NCBI GenBank assembly: GCA_902554705.1
Contig: CACDPP010000001.1
Span: 62,001-126,000, forward strand
Source: Paracoccaceae bacterium
GTDB lineage: Bacteria > Pseudomonadota > Alphaproteobacteria > Rhodobacterales > Rhodobacteraceae
Length of the DNA: 64,000 nt
Direction of reading: 5' to 3'
The translations under genes were made by a program, and so were the position numbers. The notes beneath the pieces are model-generated. The model searched no databases and was not told the origin of the DNA. It was given only the letters and a program-made list of their open reading frames with translations. Of the stretch, positions 8,413 to 17,502 are shown one piece after another (the first letter of the stretch is position 1; each line of letters starts with the position of its first letter).

Positions 8413-9883
8413 TTCAAATATTATCTCCCTAATTTTAGGTATTGTATGTGCATTGGGAAACGATCCTTGGGCTTTATGGTATTTAAGTTTTCTCTCTTTG
8501 ACCGTCTGGTTTTGGCTTATCATTAAATATGAAACCCCTAAAAATATCTTCAAATTAACATTTCATTTTGGGTTTGGGTATTTTGCTATTTCGTTAATAT
8601 GGATAGTAGAACCTTTCTTGGTTGAGCCCTGGGTTCATGGTTGGATGGCTCCATTCGCTTTTCTTGCCTTACCTAGCTTCTTAGCTTTAATCTGGGCGAT
8701 ATTTGCTTTTATAGGCAACCATTATCTTTCATCTATCGGAGTTGTGATAGGTTTAAGTTTGGCAGAATATTGTCGTTTATATTTATTAACTGGATTTCCC
8801 TGGGCCACTATATCATACGTTTTATTAGATACTAACGCTGAAAAATGGCTTTCTCTATTAGGACCCTACGGACTTAGTTTATTTGTATTATTAACCTGTT
8901 TTACTATTGCTTTAACTTTAGAACTTAGAAAAAAAATCTACGCTCTATTAGCTATTTGTACAATCTGTATTCTATTTTTTATTCCACATTTTTTTGAAAA
9001 AGAGCCTCTAGAAAACTTAAATGTTAGCGTCCGTTTAGTTCAACCCAATGCGGTTCAAGAAAAAAAATGGTCAGAAGAGTTTGCTCCCATTTTTTTTAAG
9101 AATATGATTGAAATGACAGCTCAGCAGCCAAAACCTGATATAGTTATATGGCCAGAAACATCTTTATATTTACCTTATAACTCAGCATTTGAAGAGCTAG
9201 ATAAAATGAAAAATGCTGCAGAGGAAAGCATACTAATATTTGGAGCCTTAAAAATCGACCCAACTAATTTTTTAAAAAATTCGCTTATTATTGAGAATAA
9301 AAACCAAGAAACCGTTTTCTATGATAAGGCTAAACTTGTTCCCTTTGGGGAATATTTGCCTTTCATAAATCTAAAAAATTATTTTAAAATTTCCGAAAGA
9401 TCGAACTTATTTGGGTGGGGTTTCAAAAGAGGAAAAGGGTCTGAACTCCTAAATCTACCCAATGGGCTAAAATTTGTTCCATTAATTTGTTACGAAGCTA
9501 TATTTCCAAATTTCTTAAAACCTTCAGTCAAAAATGCCGATTTCATTTTACAAATTACAAATGATGCATGGTTTGGGAAATCAATTGGGCCACAACAACA
9601 TTTGGCACAACTTCGTATTAGGGCAATAGAGTTTGGCTTGCCAGTAATCCGTGTAGCTAATACAGGAATTTCTGCGATTATTGATGCCAACGGCAAGGTT
9701 GTGGAAAATCTTTCAATAAACAAACCAGGTTACTTAGATTCATTTATTCCATCCAGGAAACATAGCACAATATATGGATTATTTGGAGACTTGATATTTA
9801 TATCACTTATTCTTCTAACTATGGTTATTGCAATTATTAATAAAAAATTTATTAATCAAAAAAGTTTTGGGACAGGTTATTGA
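8390..9883 (+). CDS. lnt: Lnt, apolipoprotein N-acyltransferase
   Basis: Lnt is an inner-membrane enzyme that adds the third acyl chain to the N-terminal cysteine of lipoproteins. The first ~200 residues are strongly hydrophobic, with several predicted membrane segments, and are followed by a periplasmic nitrilase-like domain. The catalytic triad is visible: Glu in WPETSLYLPYN (~256), Lys in DKAKLVPFGEYLPF (~315) and Cys in LICYEAIFP (~366). The length of 497 is normal and a last hydrophobic segment ends the protein. It overlaps the CorC-like gene by 23 bases and sits 22 bases before metK, as in related alphaproteobacteria. Confidence 0.95.
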   Translation: MLLKRPNNSNIISLILGIVCALGNDPWALWYLSFLSLTVWFWLIIKYETPKNIFKLTFHFGFGYFAISLIWIVEPFLVEPWVHGWMAPFAFLALPSFLALIWAIFAFIGNHYLSSIGVVIGLSLAEYCRLYLLTGFPWATISYVLLDTNAEKWLSLLGPYGLSLFVLLTCFTIALTLELRKKIYALLAICTICILFFIPHFFEKEPLENLNVSVRLVQPNAVQEKKWSEEFAPIFFKNMIEMTAQQPKPDIVIWPETSLYLPYNSAFEELDKMKNAAEESILIFGALKIDPTNFLKNSLIIENKNQETVFYDKAKLVPFGEYLPFINLKNYFKISERSNLFGWGFKRGKGSELLNLPNGLKFVPLICYEAIFPNFLKPSVKNADFILQITNDAWFGKSIGPQQHLAQLRIRAIEFGLPVIRVANTGISAIIDANGKVVENLSINKPGYLDSFIPSRKHSTIYGLFGDLIFISLILLTMVIAIINKKFINQKSFGTGY

Positions 9884-9905
9884 TTAGTAAATCTAGGAGA
9901 GAAAA

Positions 9906-11090
9906 TTGAGCAGAAGCAATTTTACATTCACATCGGAGTCGGTATCTGAAGGACATCCAGACAAGGTTTGCGATAGAATATCTGATGCCGTTCTAGATAC
10001 TTTCATCTCAGAGGAGCCTGAAGCAAGAGTGGCATGCGAAACTTTTGCGACCACTAATAGGGTGGTAATAGGAGGCGAAGTCGGACTATCAAACAAAGAT
10101 ACTTTAAATGACTTCATGGGTCGCATAGATCAAATCGCCAGAGATTGCATCAAAGATATTGGTTATGAGCAGGAAAAATTTCATCATAAAACTGTAGAAA
10201 TAACAAATTTATTACACGAACAATCAGCACATATAAAACAAGGCGTGGATGCAAGCAAAAATAAAGCTGAGGGTGCTGGAGATCAAGGCATCATGTTTGG
10301 ATATGCAACTGACGAAACAGAAGATCTGATGCCTGCTCCTATTCAATATTCTCATGCAATTCTTCGGCGTCTATCAGAAGTTAGAAAAAATGGAACTGAA
10401 CCAACTTTAGGGCCTGATGCGAAATCCCAGTTATCCGTAAAATATCAAGAAGGAAAGCCAACTAGTGTCACTTCTATCGTTTTATCGACGCAGCACCTCG
10501 ATGAAAAAATGACCTCTAAAGACGTTCGATCAATTGTTGAACCATATATTAGAGAAGTTTTACCCGAAAATTGGTTGTCACACGAAACTAAATGGCATGT
10601 AAACCCAACCGGAAAATTCGTTATTGGTGGCCCTGATGGGGATGCGGGTTTAACAGGCCGGAAAATAATCGTTGATACGTATGGAGGCGCAGCGCCACAC
10701 GGAGGGGGGGCGTTTTCAGGAAAGGATCCAACGAAAGTTGATCGTTCAGCAGCCTATGCTGCAAGGTACTTAGCCAAAAATATAGTTGGCGCCGGTTTGG
10801 CAAAAAAATGTTCAATACAGTTAAGCTATGCAATTGGGGTAGCAAAGCCTCTTTCTATTTATGCAGATACATTCGGTACCGGCATTGTTTCCGAGGAAGC
10901 AATAGAAAAAGCAATTGCTTCTTGTATGGATTTAACACCGATGGGGATAAGAACGCACCTCGGGCTTAATAAACCCATATACCAAAGGACTGCAGCTTAT
11001 GGACATTTTGGCCGTAAGCCTGAGCAAGACGGTGGATTTAGTTGGGAAAAAATTGATTTGGTAGATGAACTTAAAGCCAAGTGTAAGTAG
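9906..11090 (+). CDS. metK: MetK, S-adenosylmethionine synthetase
   Basis: MetK makes S-adenosylmethionine from methionine and ATP. The 394-residue protein shows [18 protein letters not shown] at the N-terminus, the ATP-binding [12 protein letters not shown] (~residue 125) and the P-loop-like [16 protein letters not shown] (~260). Translation starts at TTG 9906, preceded by AGGAGA at 9895-9900; no in-frame ATG gives the conserved N-terminus. It provides the methyl donor used by trmB immediately downstream. Only 22 bases separate it from lnt, which leaves no room for an independent riboswitch unless one lies inside lnt. Confidence 0.97.
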   Translation: MSRSNFTFTSESVSEGHPDKVCDRISDAVLDTFISEEPEARVACETFATTNRVVIGGEVGLSNKDTLNDFMGRIDQIARDCIKDIGYEQEKFHHKTVEITNLLHEQSAHIKQGVDASKNKAEGAGDQGIMFGYATDETEDLMPAPIQYSHAILRRLSEVRKNGTEPTLGPDAKSQLSVKYQEGKPTSVTSIVLSTQHLDEKMTSKDVRSIVEPYIREVLPENWLSHETKWHVNPTGKFVIGGPDGDAGLTGRKIIVDTYGGAAPHGGGAFSGKDPTKVDRSAAYAARYLAKNIVGAGLAKKCSIQLSYAIGVAKPLSIYADTFGTGIVSEEAIEKAIASCMDLTPMGIRTHLGLNKPIYQRTAAYGHFGRKPEQDGGFSWEKIDLVDELKAKCK

Positions 11091-11133
11091 AATAAAATAT
11101 AACCTTATCAAAAGTCTTAAATAGAACTTGTTG

Positions 11134-11850
11134 ATGTGTAGTAAAAATATTCGTCATAAAAATGGAACGGAATGGAGAAACTTCTATGGCCGTTTTAAGG
11201 GTAAAAGTCTAAGTACCTCACAGACAAAAGCTTTGCTTACTGATTTCGAAAAATATTCTCTTCAAAATATTTCTAGGGAAGAAAACCCTTTAAGAAAGCA
11301 AGTCAAAATATCTGAAATATTTGATGAAAAACCCGTTTGGTTAGAAATTGGTTTTGGTGGAGGAGAACATCTTATTCATCAGGCCAGACTTAATCCAGAT
11401 ATAGGCTTTATCGGCTGTGAACCGTATCAAAATGGTGTAGCAAAGTTAATGGGAAAATTAAATGCTAATCCTTGCCAAAATATTAAGTTGTATGATGGAG
11501 ATGTAAGAAGCATATTTGATGTATTGGCTAAGAATTCTATTTCAAAAGTTTTTCTTTTATACCCAGATCCGTGGCCTAAAAAAAGGCACCATCGCAGGAG
11601 ATTTGTAACGCAGGAATTCCTTGTTCCTCTATATGAAACCATGAAACCTGGCAGCATCCTAAGAATAGCGACAGATATTGAAGACTATGTAAGGCAGGCT
11701 CTTCAAGAATTACCAAGAGCGGGATTTCAGTGGTTAGCAAAAGATGCCTCAGACTGGCGCACTCCTTGGCAAGACTGGGTTTCAACTCGCTACGAGATAA
11801 AAGCGCTAAAGGAGGAAAGAACTCCTTACTATCTTACATTTATTGCTTGA
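11134..11850 (+). CDS. trmB: TrmB, tRNA (guanine-N7-)-methyltransferase
   Basis: TrmB methylates N7 of G46 in the variable loop of tRNAs, using SAM. Diagnostic motifs are LEIGFGGGEHL (SAM-binding motif I, ~residue 70) and LLYPDPWPKKRHHRRRFV (~145-162), the TrmB catalytic and substrate loop. The length is about 238. In-frame TTGs at 11128 and 11131 precede ATG 11134; none has a strong Shine-Dalgarno sequence, so the exact start is uncertain by two codons. The position 43 bases after metK agrees with the metK-trmB order in related genomes. Confidence 0.95.
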   Translation: MCSKNIRHKNGTEWRNFYGRFKGKSLSTSQTKALLTDFEKYSLQNISREENPLRKQVKISEIFDEKPVWLEIGFGGGEHLIHQARLNPDIGFIGCEPYQNGVAKLMGKLNANPCQNIKLYDGDVRSIFDVLAKNSISKVFLLYPDPWPKKRHHRRRFVTQEFLVPLYETMKPGSILRIATDIEDYVRQALQELPRAGFQWLAKDASDWRTPWQDWVSTRYEIKALKEERTPYYLTFIA

Positions 11851-11875
11851 GTTTTCCCATTCAAACTTATGCTAT
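11847..11875 (+). promoter_or_regulatory. Candidate sigma-70-type promoter upstream of aroA
   Basis: TTGAGT (11847-11852), a 17-base spacer and TGCTAT (11870-11875) resemble -35 and -10 elements at the end of trmB, about 105 bases before aroA. This is consensus matching by eye only; the -10 is imperfect. Confidence 0.35.
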
Positions 11876-11981
11876 TGTCAATATCAAAATATTTCTTAAC
11901 AAATTTTATTAGAATGAATTGTTCATGGACGCTTTTGTTTTGATCAGGTATCAGGTCGAAATAGAAAGGTGAGGTAAAAGA

Positions 11982-13334
11982 ATGTCAGGGCTTGAAAAAC
12001 CTATCCCAATGTCATCGACACGCGTTACTAATCTGCGCGGCCAGGCAAATGTCCCTGGTGATAAATCAATATCTCATCGATCATTAATTCTAGGGGCTTT
12101 GTCGATTGGAAAAACTAAGATTCATGGCCTTCTTGAAGGTCAAGATGTTATCGACACTGCGAAAGCAATGAGATCATTTGGAGCATTAGTTGAAAAACAT
12201 AAAAGTGGAGAGTGGACAGTTGATGGCTTTGGTGTTGGAGGATTTGCTGAGCCTGAAAAAGTAATAGATTGTGGAAATTCGGGAACAGGAGTTCGCCTAA
12301 TAATGGGAGCAATGTCAACATCTGATGTTACAGCCACTTTTACAGGAGACGCAAGTCTTAACAAACGACCAATGGCCAGAATAACGGAACCTCTAAATCT
12401 ATTTGGTGCGAAAACTTTCAGTCGAAGAAACGGCAAGCTTCCAATTACTGTGGTTGGATCGGAGGCACCTATTCCAATAACCTATCAAACTCCGGTAGCC
12501 TCTGCCCAAATTAAATCGGCCATACTATTTGCTAGTTTAAATTCACCTGGAACAACCACGGTAATTGAAAAGGAAAAAACCAGGGACCATACTGAAAGAA
12601 TGCTTCGAGGTTTTGGAGCCAATATTACATCCGAACAAACAAGTGAGGGAAATATAATCAAGCTTGAGGGATATCCCGAGCTCAACGCCCAAGAAATAAA
12701 AGTCCCAAGAGATCCATCAAGTGCGGCTTTTCCCGTTTGCGCAGCATTGATAACCGAGGGTTCTGATATACTCTTACCTAATATAGGCCTTAATCCGACA
12801 CGCTCTGGTTTGTTCGATACGCTTAAAGAAATGAATGCAAATATAACCTTCGAAAATGAAAATTTTCAGGGAGGTGAGCCGGTGGCCGACATTCGAGCAA
12901 AGTTTTCACCTGATATGATGGGAATAGATGTACCTTCCGAAAGAGTTGCGAGCATGATAGACGAATATCCTATTCTTTCAGTTGTTGCTTCCTTTGCAAA
13001 AGGAAAAACAATGATGCGGGATGTACGCGAATTGAGAGTCAAGGAAAGTGACCGGATAGATGCGATGGCAAAGGGGCTAAAGTCAAACGGTATAAAAATA
13101 GAAGAAGGTGAAGACTGGTGGTCGGTGGAAGGCCGTGAAATAGATGGAGTGGATGGGGGCGGTCTTTGTGAAACCTTTCTAGATCATAGAATAGCAATGT
13201 CATTTCTTGTTATGGGTATGGCTAGCAAACGTACGCTTACCATCGATGATAGTAGCCCAATAACTACCTCTTTTCCAAGTTTTGAAAGTTTGATGGCCCG
13301 AATTGGAGCAAATTTTCAGAAGCTAGAGCCATGA
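11982..13334 (+). CDS. aroA: AroA, EPSP synthase (class II-like)
   Basis: AroA (3-phosphoshikimate 1-carboxyvinyltransferase) condenses shikimate-3-phosphate and PEP in the shikimate pathway. The 450-residue protein carries [18 protein letters not shown] near the N-terminus, [20 protein letters not shown] (~168-187) and [14 protein letters not shown] (~350). The stretches KRPMARI and [18 protein letters not shown] resemble the CP4-type class II enzyme. At the position of the CP4 Ala associated with glyphosate tolerance this protein reads GNSGTGVRL, that is Gly. The start has a good AAAGGTGAGG upstream, and the stop overlaps the cmk ATG by 4 bases. Confidence 0.96.
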   Translation: MSGLEKPIPMSSTRVTNLRGQANVPGDKSISHRSLILGALSIGKTKIHGLLEGQDVIDTAKAMRSFGALVEKHKSGEWTVDGFGVGGFAEPEKVIDCGNSGTGVRLIMGAMSTSDVTATFTGDASLNKRPMARITEPLNLFGAKTFSRRNGKLPITVVGSEAPIPITYQTPVASAQIKSAILFASLNSPGTTTVIEKEKTRDHTERMLRGFGANITSEQTSEGNIIKLEGYPELNAQEIKVPRDPSSAAFPVCAALITEGSDILLPNIGLNPTRSGLFDTLKEMNANITFENENFQGGEPVADIRAKFSPDMMGIDVPSERVASMIDEYPILSVVASFAKGKTMMRDVRELRVKESDRIDAMAKGLKSNGIKIEEGEDWWSVEGREIDGVDGGGLCETFLDHRIAMSFLVMGMASKRTLTIDDSSPITTSFPSFESLMARIGANFQKLEP

Positions 13335-13939
13335 GTCAAACAGTAATAGCAATAGATGGCCCAGCTGCCTCGGGCAAAGGAACGGTCTCAAAAGCTATAT
13401 CGGAAAAATTGCAATTTAACTATTTAGATACTGGGAAACTTTACCGAGCAATTGGAGCGCAGTATTTAGAAGGACGTCCACCTATTGATGCCGCTCAAAG
13501 CCTAAATATTAGTGACTTGAACAAATATGATCTTCAAAAACCAGAAATAGCTCAAGCCGCCAGTGAGATAGCTTTGATCCCAGAAGTTAGAGCCGCTCTC
13601 CTTGAATTTCAGCGTAATTTTTCAAAAAAAATGCCAGGTGCAGTTTTAGACGGAAGAGATATCGGGACAATAGTTTGTCCCAATGCAAAGATTAAAATCT
13701 TTCTAACTGCTTCTTTAAAAGCGCGAGCTAAAAGAAGATATGTCGAACTTTACAAGCATGATGGAAAAATAAGTTTCGAAACAATCCTCGAACAAATAAA
13801 GGAAAGAGACAAAAGAGATCAGACGCGTAGCTCTTCACCGATGGTTGCTGCAAGCGATGCTAAAATATTTGATACTTCGGCATTATCAATAAAAGAAGCA
13901 GTAGATAAAGTGTTCGATTATATACAGACTAAAATTTAG
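13331..13939 (+). CDS. cmk: Cmk, cytidylate kinase
   Basis: Cmk phosphorylates CMP and dCMP. The P-loop [17 protein letters not shown] occupies residues ~6-22, and the CMP-binding region includes [11 protein letters not shown] and [13 protein letters not shown]; the LID-like segment is [12 protein letters not shown]. The length of 202 is normal for alphaproteobacterial Cmk. The ATG overlaps the aroA stop (ATGA), so the two are translationally coupled. The aroA-cmk-rpsA order is widespread in proteobacteria. Confidence 0.96.
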   Translation: MSQTVIAIDGPAASGKGTVSKAISEKLQFNYLDTGKLYRAIGAQYLEGRPPIDAAQSLNISDLNKYDLQKPEIAQAASEIALIPEVRAALLEFQRNFSKKMPGAVLDGRDIGTIVCPNAKIKIFLTASLKARAKRRYVELYKHDGKISFETILEQIKERDKRDQTRSSSPMVAASDAKIFDTSALSIKEAVDKVFDYIQTKI

Positions 13940-14058
13940 TTATATAAATTTAAATCGGCCAGTCCGATGAACTTTTTTACCTAAATAAAGATAAATTCAA
14001 AAATAAAAATATAACTTGATCATAGTATTTTTTCATATTACATCGCAAAATAATGTTG

Positions 14059-14132
14059 AAACGAGAGATAAGCGCACAACCGCGCGATTTTTTATCGGGT
14101 CGGATTAAACCGACCCTTTTCTCGTTTTTTTT
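14059..14132 (+). promoter_or_regulatory. Nested stem-loop with T-tract in cmk-rpsA spacer: terminator or rpsA leader
   Basis: A perfect 7-bp hairpin GGGTCGG/CCGACCC with a 6-base loop (14097-14116) is enclosed by an 8-bp stem AAACGAGA (14059-14066) / TCTCGTTT (14120-14127), with a small GCGC/GCGC hairpin (14072-14085) between the arms. Eight T residues (14125-14132) follow directly. It could terminate cmk transcription, or form part of an rpsA leader working as an attenuator. A further GCGG/CCGC hairpin lies at 14154-14167, before the rpsA start. The pairing is seen in the sequence; the function is inferred. Confidence 0.6.
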
Positions 14133-14209
14133 AGACAATTTATTTCAAAGACCAGCGGAAACAACCGCAAGGCCAGAAACAACATAATAGAAAAGGAAGA
14201 TGAGACCTC

Positions 14210-15889
14210 ATGGCTCAAAATGCATCAATGGAAGAATTCGAAGCTCTACTGAAAGAGAGCTTGGAAATAGACACACCTAAAGAAAATTCGGTAGTAAAAG
14301 GGAAAGTTATTGCTATCGAAGCAGGCTTCGCCATAGTAGATGTTGGCTACAAAATGGAAGGTAGGGTTGAACTTAAAGAGTTTGCAAACCCCGGAGAAGC
14401 ACCTGAAGTTGCAGTTGGTGATGAAGTAGAAGTTTTTTTGCGCCAAGTTGAAAACTCAAAGGGAGAGGCAGTCGTTTCGAGAGAAATGGCGCGTAGAGAA
14501 GAAGCCTGGGATAGGCTTGAAAAAGCTCACTCAAGTGATGAACGAGTAGATGGCGCTATTTTCGGAAGAGTAAAAGGTGGCTTTACAGTTGATTTAGGGG
14601 GAGCGGTCGCATTCCTTCCAGGATCACAAGTAGACGTTAGACCCATTCGAGATGCTGGACCACTTATGGGTATGAAACAACCCTTCCAAATCCTCAAAAT
14701 GGATCGCCGTAGGGGTAATATTGTTGTATCCCGCCGTTCAATATTGGAAGAAAGCAGGGCAGAACAGCGCGCCGAAGTTATTGGCAACCTGGCAGAGGGT
14801 ATGGATGCCGAAGGGATTGTTAAAAATATCACTGAATACGGTGCATTTGTTGATTTAGGTGGTGTGGATGGATTACTCCACGTTACAGATATGGCTTGGA
14901 GAAGGATTAATCATCCATCAGAAATTTTAACAATTGGTCAATCTATTAAAGTACAAGTTATTAAAATAAATAAGGATACTCATCGTATAAGTCTTGGAAT
15001 GAAACAACTTGAGGAAGACCCATGGTCGATAGTTGAAGCTAAATATCCACTTGAGTCTACCCACAAAGGCCTTGTTACAAATATAACAGACTATGGTGCA
15101 TTTGTTGAATTAGAAGCAGGTGTTGAAGGTTTAGTACACGTTTCAGAAATGTCTTGGACAAAGAAAAATGTTCATCCGGGTAAAATTGTCTCAACCAGTC
15201 AAGAAGTTGAGGTCATGGTCCTTGAAATAGATGACGCTAAGCGGCGCGTCTCACTTGGATTAAAGCAAACAATGCGAAATCCATGGGAAACTTTTGCAGA
15301 AGCTCATCCTGAAGGGCAAGAAGTTGAAGGTGAAATTAAAAATATAACCGAATTTGGATTATTCGTAGGTCTTCAAGGTGATATAGATGGAATGGTCCAT
15401 TTAAGTGACATTTCATGGAACGAACGTGGAGAAGACGCGATACAAAACTTTAAAAAAGGGGATTTAGTTAAAGCGGTCGTATCTGAAGTCGACGTGGAGA
15501 AAGAGCGCATTAGTTTATCTATTAAAGCTTTAGGTGAGGACAAGTTTGCTAAAGCCACCGGAAATGTTAAGCGCGGCTCGGTTATTACAGTAGAAATAAA
15601 ATCAATAGAAGAAGGTGGAATTGAGGTAGAATATGAAGGTATGAAATCTTTTATTCGCAAATCAGACCTATCACGAGATCGAGCCGAACAGCGGCCAGAA
15701 AGGTTCAGTGTCGGTGATAAAGTAGACGTTAGAGTAACCAATATCGACAATAAGACAAGAAAACTAGGCGTTTCCATTAAAGCCAGAGAAATAGCTGAAG
15801 AGAAAGAGGCTGTTGAGCAGTACGGATCTTCAGACAGTGGTGCGTCATTGGGTGATATTCTTGGCGCTGCTTTAAAAACGGAGGATTAA
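14210..15889 (+). CDS. rpsA: RpsA, 30S ribosomal protein S1
   Basis: S1 binds mRNA at the ribosome and helps initiation on structured or weak leaders. The 559-residue protein has six S1/OB repeats, starting near residues 25, 112, 196, 284, 372 and 453. Repeats 3 and 4 are most typical, with ITEYGAFVDLGGVDGLLHV and ITDYGAFVELEAGVEGLVHV. The ATG is preceded by AAAGGAAG. It is separated from cmk by a 270-base structured leader, suggesting its own control; S1 is autoregulated in other proteobacteria, but that is known only by analogy here. ihfB lies downstream, as is usual. Confidence 0.97.
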   Translation: MAQNASMEEFEALLKESLEIDTPKENSVVKGKVIAIEAGFAIVDVGYKMEGRVELKEFANPGEAPEVAVGDEVEVFLRQVENSKGEAVVSREMARREEAWDRLEKAHSSDERVDGAIFGRVKGGFTVDLGGAVAFLPGSQVDVRPIRDAGPLMGMKQPFQILKMDRRRGNIVVSRRSILEESRAEQRAEVIGNLAEGMDAEGIVKNITEYGAFVDLGGVDGLLHVTDMAWRRINHPSEILTIGQSIKVQVIKINKDTHRISLGMKQLEEDPWSIVEAKYPLESTHKGLVTNITDYGAFVELEAGVEGLVHVSEMSWTKKNVHPGKIVSTSQEVEVMVLEIDDAKRRVSLGLKQTMRNPWETFAEAHPEGQEVEGEIKNITEFGLFVGLQGDIDGMVHLSDISWNERGEDAIQNFKKGDLVKAVVSEVDVEKERISLSIKALGEDKFAKATGNVKRGSVITVEIKSIEEGGIEVEYEGMKSFIRKSDLSRDRAEQRPERFSVGDKVDVRVTNIDNKTRKLGVSIKAREIAEEKEAVEQYGSSDSGASLGDILGAALKTED

Positions 15890-15910
15890 TTATTAATTTT
15901 TGCAAGAAAT

Positions 15911-15936
15911 CTGCGTCTCCAAATTTGGGGAGGCAG
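15911..15936 (+). terminator. Weak stem-loop after rpsA
   Basis: CTGCGTCTCC pairs with GGAGGCAG across an 8-base loop, with a 2-base bulge, 22 bases after the rpsA stop. Only a short T-rich stretch (TATTTT) follows, so it is a doubtful terminator. Confidence 0.35.
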
Positions 15937-16144
15937 CTATTTTCGATTCGTTGTTTGAAGCACTATACCGCATATATTTAGTTCAACAAAAATTTAAAAA
16001 CTAAACAATTTTACTGATTTTTGATAAAAAACTATGAAAAATACTGAAAGAATATAGACCTGAACAACAAATGTCTTTTATCAATAGCTATTGTGTTTAT
16101 AGTCTTTGGTTGTGGAACATACATAATTACGGGGGTTTTTAGAG

Positions 16145-16429
16145 ATGATACGTTCTGAACTAATTCAAATTATTGCCGATGAAAATCCACATCTTTATCA
16201 GCGTGACGTAGAGCGTATCGTAAATACAGTTTTTAGTGAAATTACCGAGGCCTTGGCTAAGGGAAACAGAGTTGAACTCCGAGGCTTTGGAGCGTTTTCT
16301 GTAAAATCGAGAGATGCTAGAATGGGACGAAATCCACGAACTGGCGAGGCTGTAAAAGTTGAAAGTAAGGCAGTTCCTTTTTTTAAAACAGGTAAACTTT
16401 TAAGAGATCGACTCAACGGAAGAGCTTAA
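16145..16429 (+). CDS. ihfB: Integration host factor beta subunit
   Basis: A 94-residue DNA-bending protein of the HU/IHF family; with IhfA it bends DNA at specific sites in replication, recombination and transcription. The beta-arm signature [20 protein letters not shown] occupies residues ~59-78, including the Pro that intercalates at the bend, and the N-terminus [20 protein letters not shown] is typical of IhfB rather than HU. It sits after rpsA and before the lapA-like gene, the usual alphaproteobacterial setting. The 255-base spacer from rpsA suggests a separate promoter, though I could not define one. Confidence 0.95.
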   Translation: MIRSELIQIIADENPHLYQRDVERIVNTVFSEITEALAKGNRVELRGFGAFSVKSRDARMGRNPRTGEAVKVESKAVPFFKTGKLLRDRLNGRA

Positions 16430-16434
16430 TTAAT

Positions 16435-16791
16435 ATGCGTTTAATACGCACAGTATTTTTATTGTGCTTGGCAACAATACTTTTCTTAATTTCATTAGCA
16501 AATAGCGAAAAAGTAATGCTTTACTTTTTGCCAGAGCATTTATCGTCACTTTTCGGAATAAATATTTTCTTAAATATTCCTCTATTTTTAGTTTTCTTTT
16601 CTGGAATTTTGATTGGACTTATTATTGGGTTTGTATGGGAATGGCTAAGGGAATATAAATTTCGGGTTGAGGCAAATAATTATCAAAAAAGGCTTTACAG
16701 AGCTGAAACTGAACTTTCAGAACTGCAGGCAAAAGAAAACAAAAACGACGATGTCATCACACTTTTGGAAAAAGTTGAAATGAAAAATTAA
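16435..16791 (+). CDS. LapA-like membrane protein (DUF1049)
   Basis: A 118-residue inner-membrane protein with two hydrophobic segments (about residues 3-22 and 44-68) and a charged, helical, probably coiled-coil cytoplasmic tail (about 70-118). This layout matches LapA/YciS, which in E. coli joins LapB in controlling lipopolysaccharide synthesis through LpxC turnover; whether that holds here is unknown. It follows ihfB by 5 bases and precedes trpF by 4 bases, so it is part of an ihfB-lapA-trpF transcript. The ihfB-lapA adjacency supports the assignment. Confidence 0.8.
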   Translation: MRLIRTVFLLCLATILFLISLANSEKVMLYFLPEHLSSLFGINIFLNIPLFLVFFSGILIGLIIGFVWEWLREYKFRVEANNYQKRLYRAETELSELQAKENKNDDVITLLEKVEMKN

Positions 16792-16795
16792 ATAA

Positions 16796-17434
16796 ATGTG
16801 CTCAAAAGTTCGCGTCAAAATTTGTGGTATAACAAACACAGCAGATATGGATGCTTCCATAAGATATGGTACACATTACGCCGGCTTGATGTTTTTTGAA
16901 AAATCTCCCCGTTTTGTAAATTTAAACCTTGCGAGAAAGCTTAGTTTATATGCAGGCAACCAAATAAAAAAAGTGGCAGTTACCGTTAACTTAGACAATC
17001 AAATTTTAGATGAAATAGTAAAAAAAGTTCCATTGGATTTTATTCAATTACACGGAAAAGAGACACCTAAAAGAGTTCGGGAGATTAAGATTAGATATAA
17101 GCTACCAGTCATCAAAGCCATTGGTGTTGCAGAAGCTGCTGACCTTGATTTGATTTCTCTTTTTTCAGATGTTGCAGATCAATTACTTATAGACGCAAAA
17201 TCCTCTGCCTCGTCTGTTTTACCTGGTGGGAATGGATTAAATTTTGATTGGAAGTTGCTTAAAGACGTCGAGTTTCAGCGCCCCTGGTTGCTTGCTGGAG
17301 GTCTCAATAGCGAGAATGCAGCAGAAGCCATCACAATAACGGGAGCAACGCAACTGGATTTATCGTCTGGAGTTGAAAAGGCTCCTGGGCTTAAGGATGA
17401 TAAAAAAATTTCTTTGTTTATGTCTTCTATATAA
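16796..17434 (+). CDS. trpF: TrpF, phosphoribosylanthranilate isomerase
   Basis: TrpF catalyses the Amadori rearrangement of phosphoribosylanthranilate in tryptophan synthesis. The 212-residue TIM-barrel protein shows [15 protein letters not shown] with the catalytic Cys, DFIQLHGKE, and [15 protein letters not shown] toward the phosphate site; the general acid Asp is in LLIDAKSS. A single-domain TrpF is usual in alphaproteobacteria (in E. coli it is fused to TrpC). trpB follows after 68 bases. Confidence 0.95.
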   Translation: MCSKVRVKICGITNTADMDASIRYGTHYAGLMFFEKSPRFVNLNLARKLSLYAGNQIKKVAVTVNLDNQILDEIVKKVPLDFIQLHGKETPKRVREIKIRYKLPVIKAIGVAEAADLDLISLFSDVADQLLIDAKSSASSVLPGGNGLNFDWKLLKDVEFQRPWLLAGGLNSENAAEAITITGATQLDLSSGVEKAPGLKDDKKISLFMSSI

Positions 17435-17502
17435 TTTCTAAGACTAAGCACTTTACGTTTGTTTGGCTGCAAGCTAGACCGTTTTTGGGAGTTATTAAGA
17501 AT

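Noticed and set aside
9884-9905. Possible SAM-type riboswitch before metK
   Set aside because: Only 22 bases separate lnt and metK, and I saw no SAM/SAH-like core in them or in the end of lnt.
15373-15777. Open frame of 134 codons opposite rpsA
   Set aside because: Shadow of the S1 repeats; low-complexity Ser/Thr/Leu composition.
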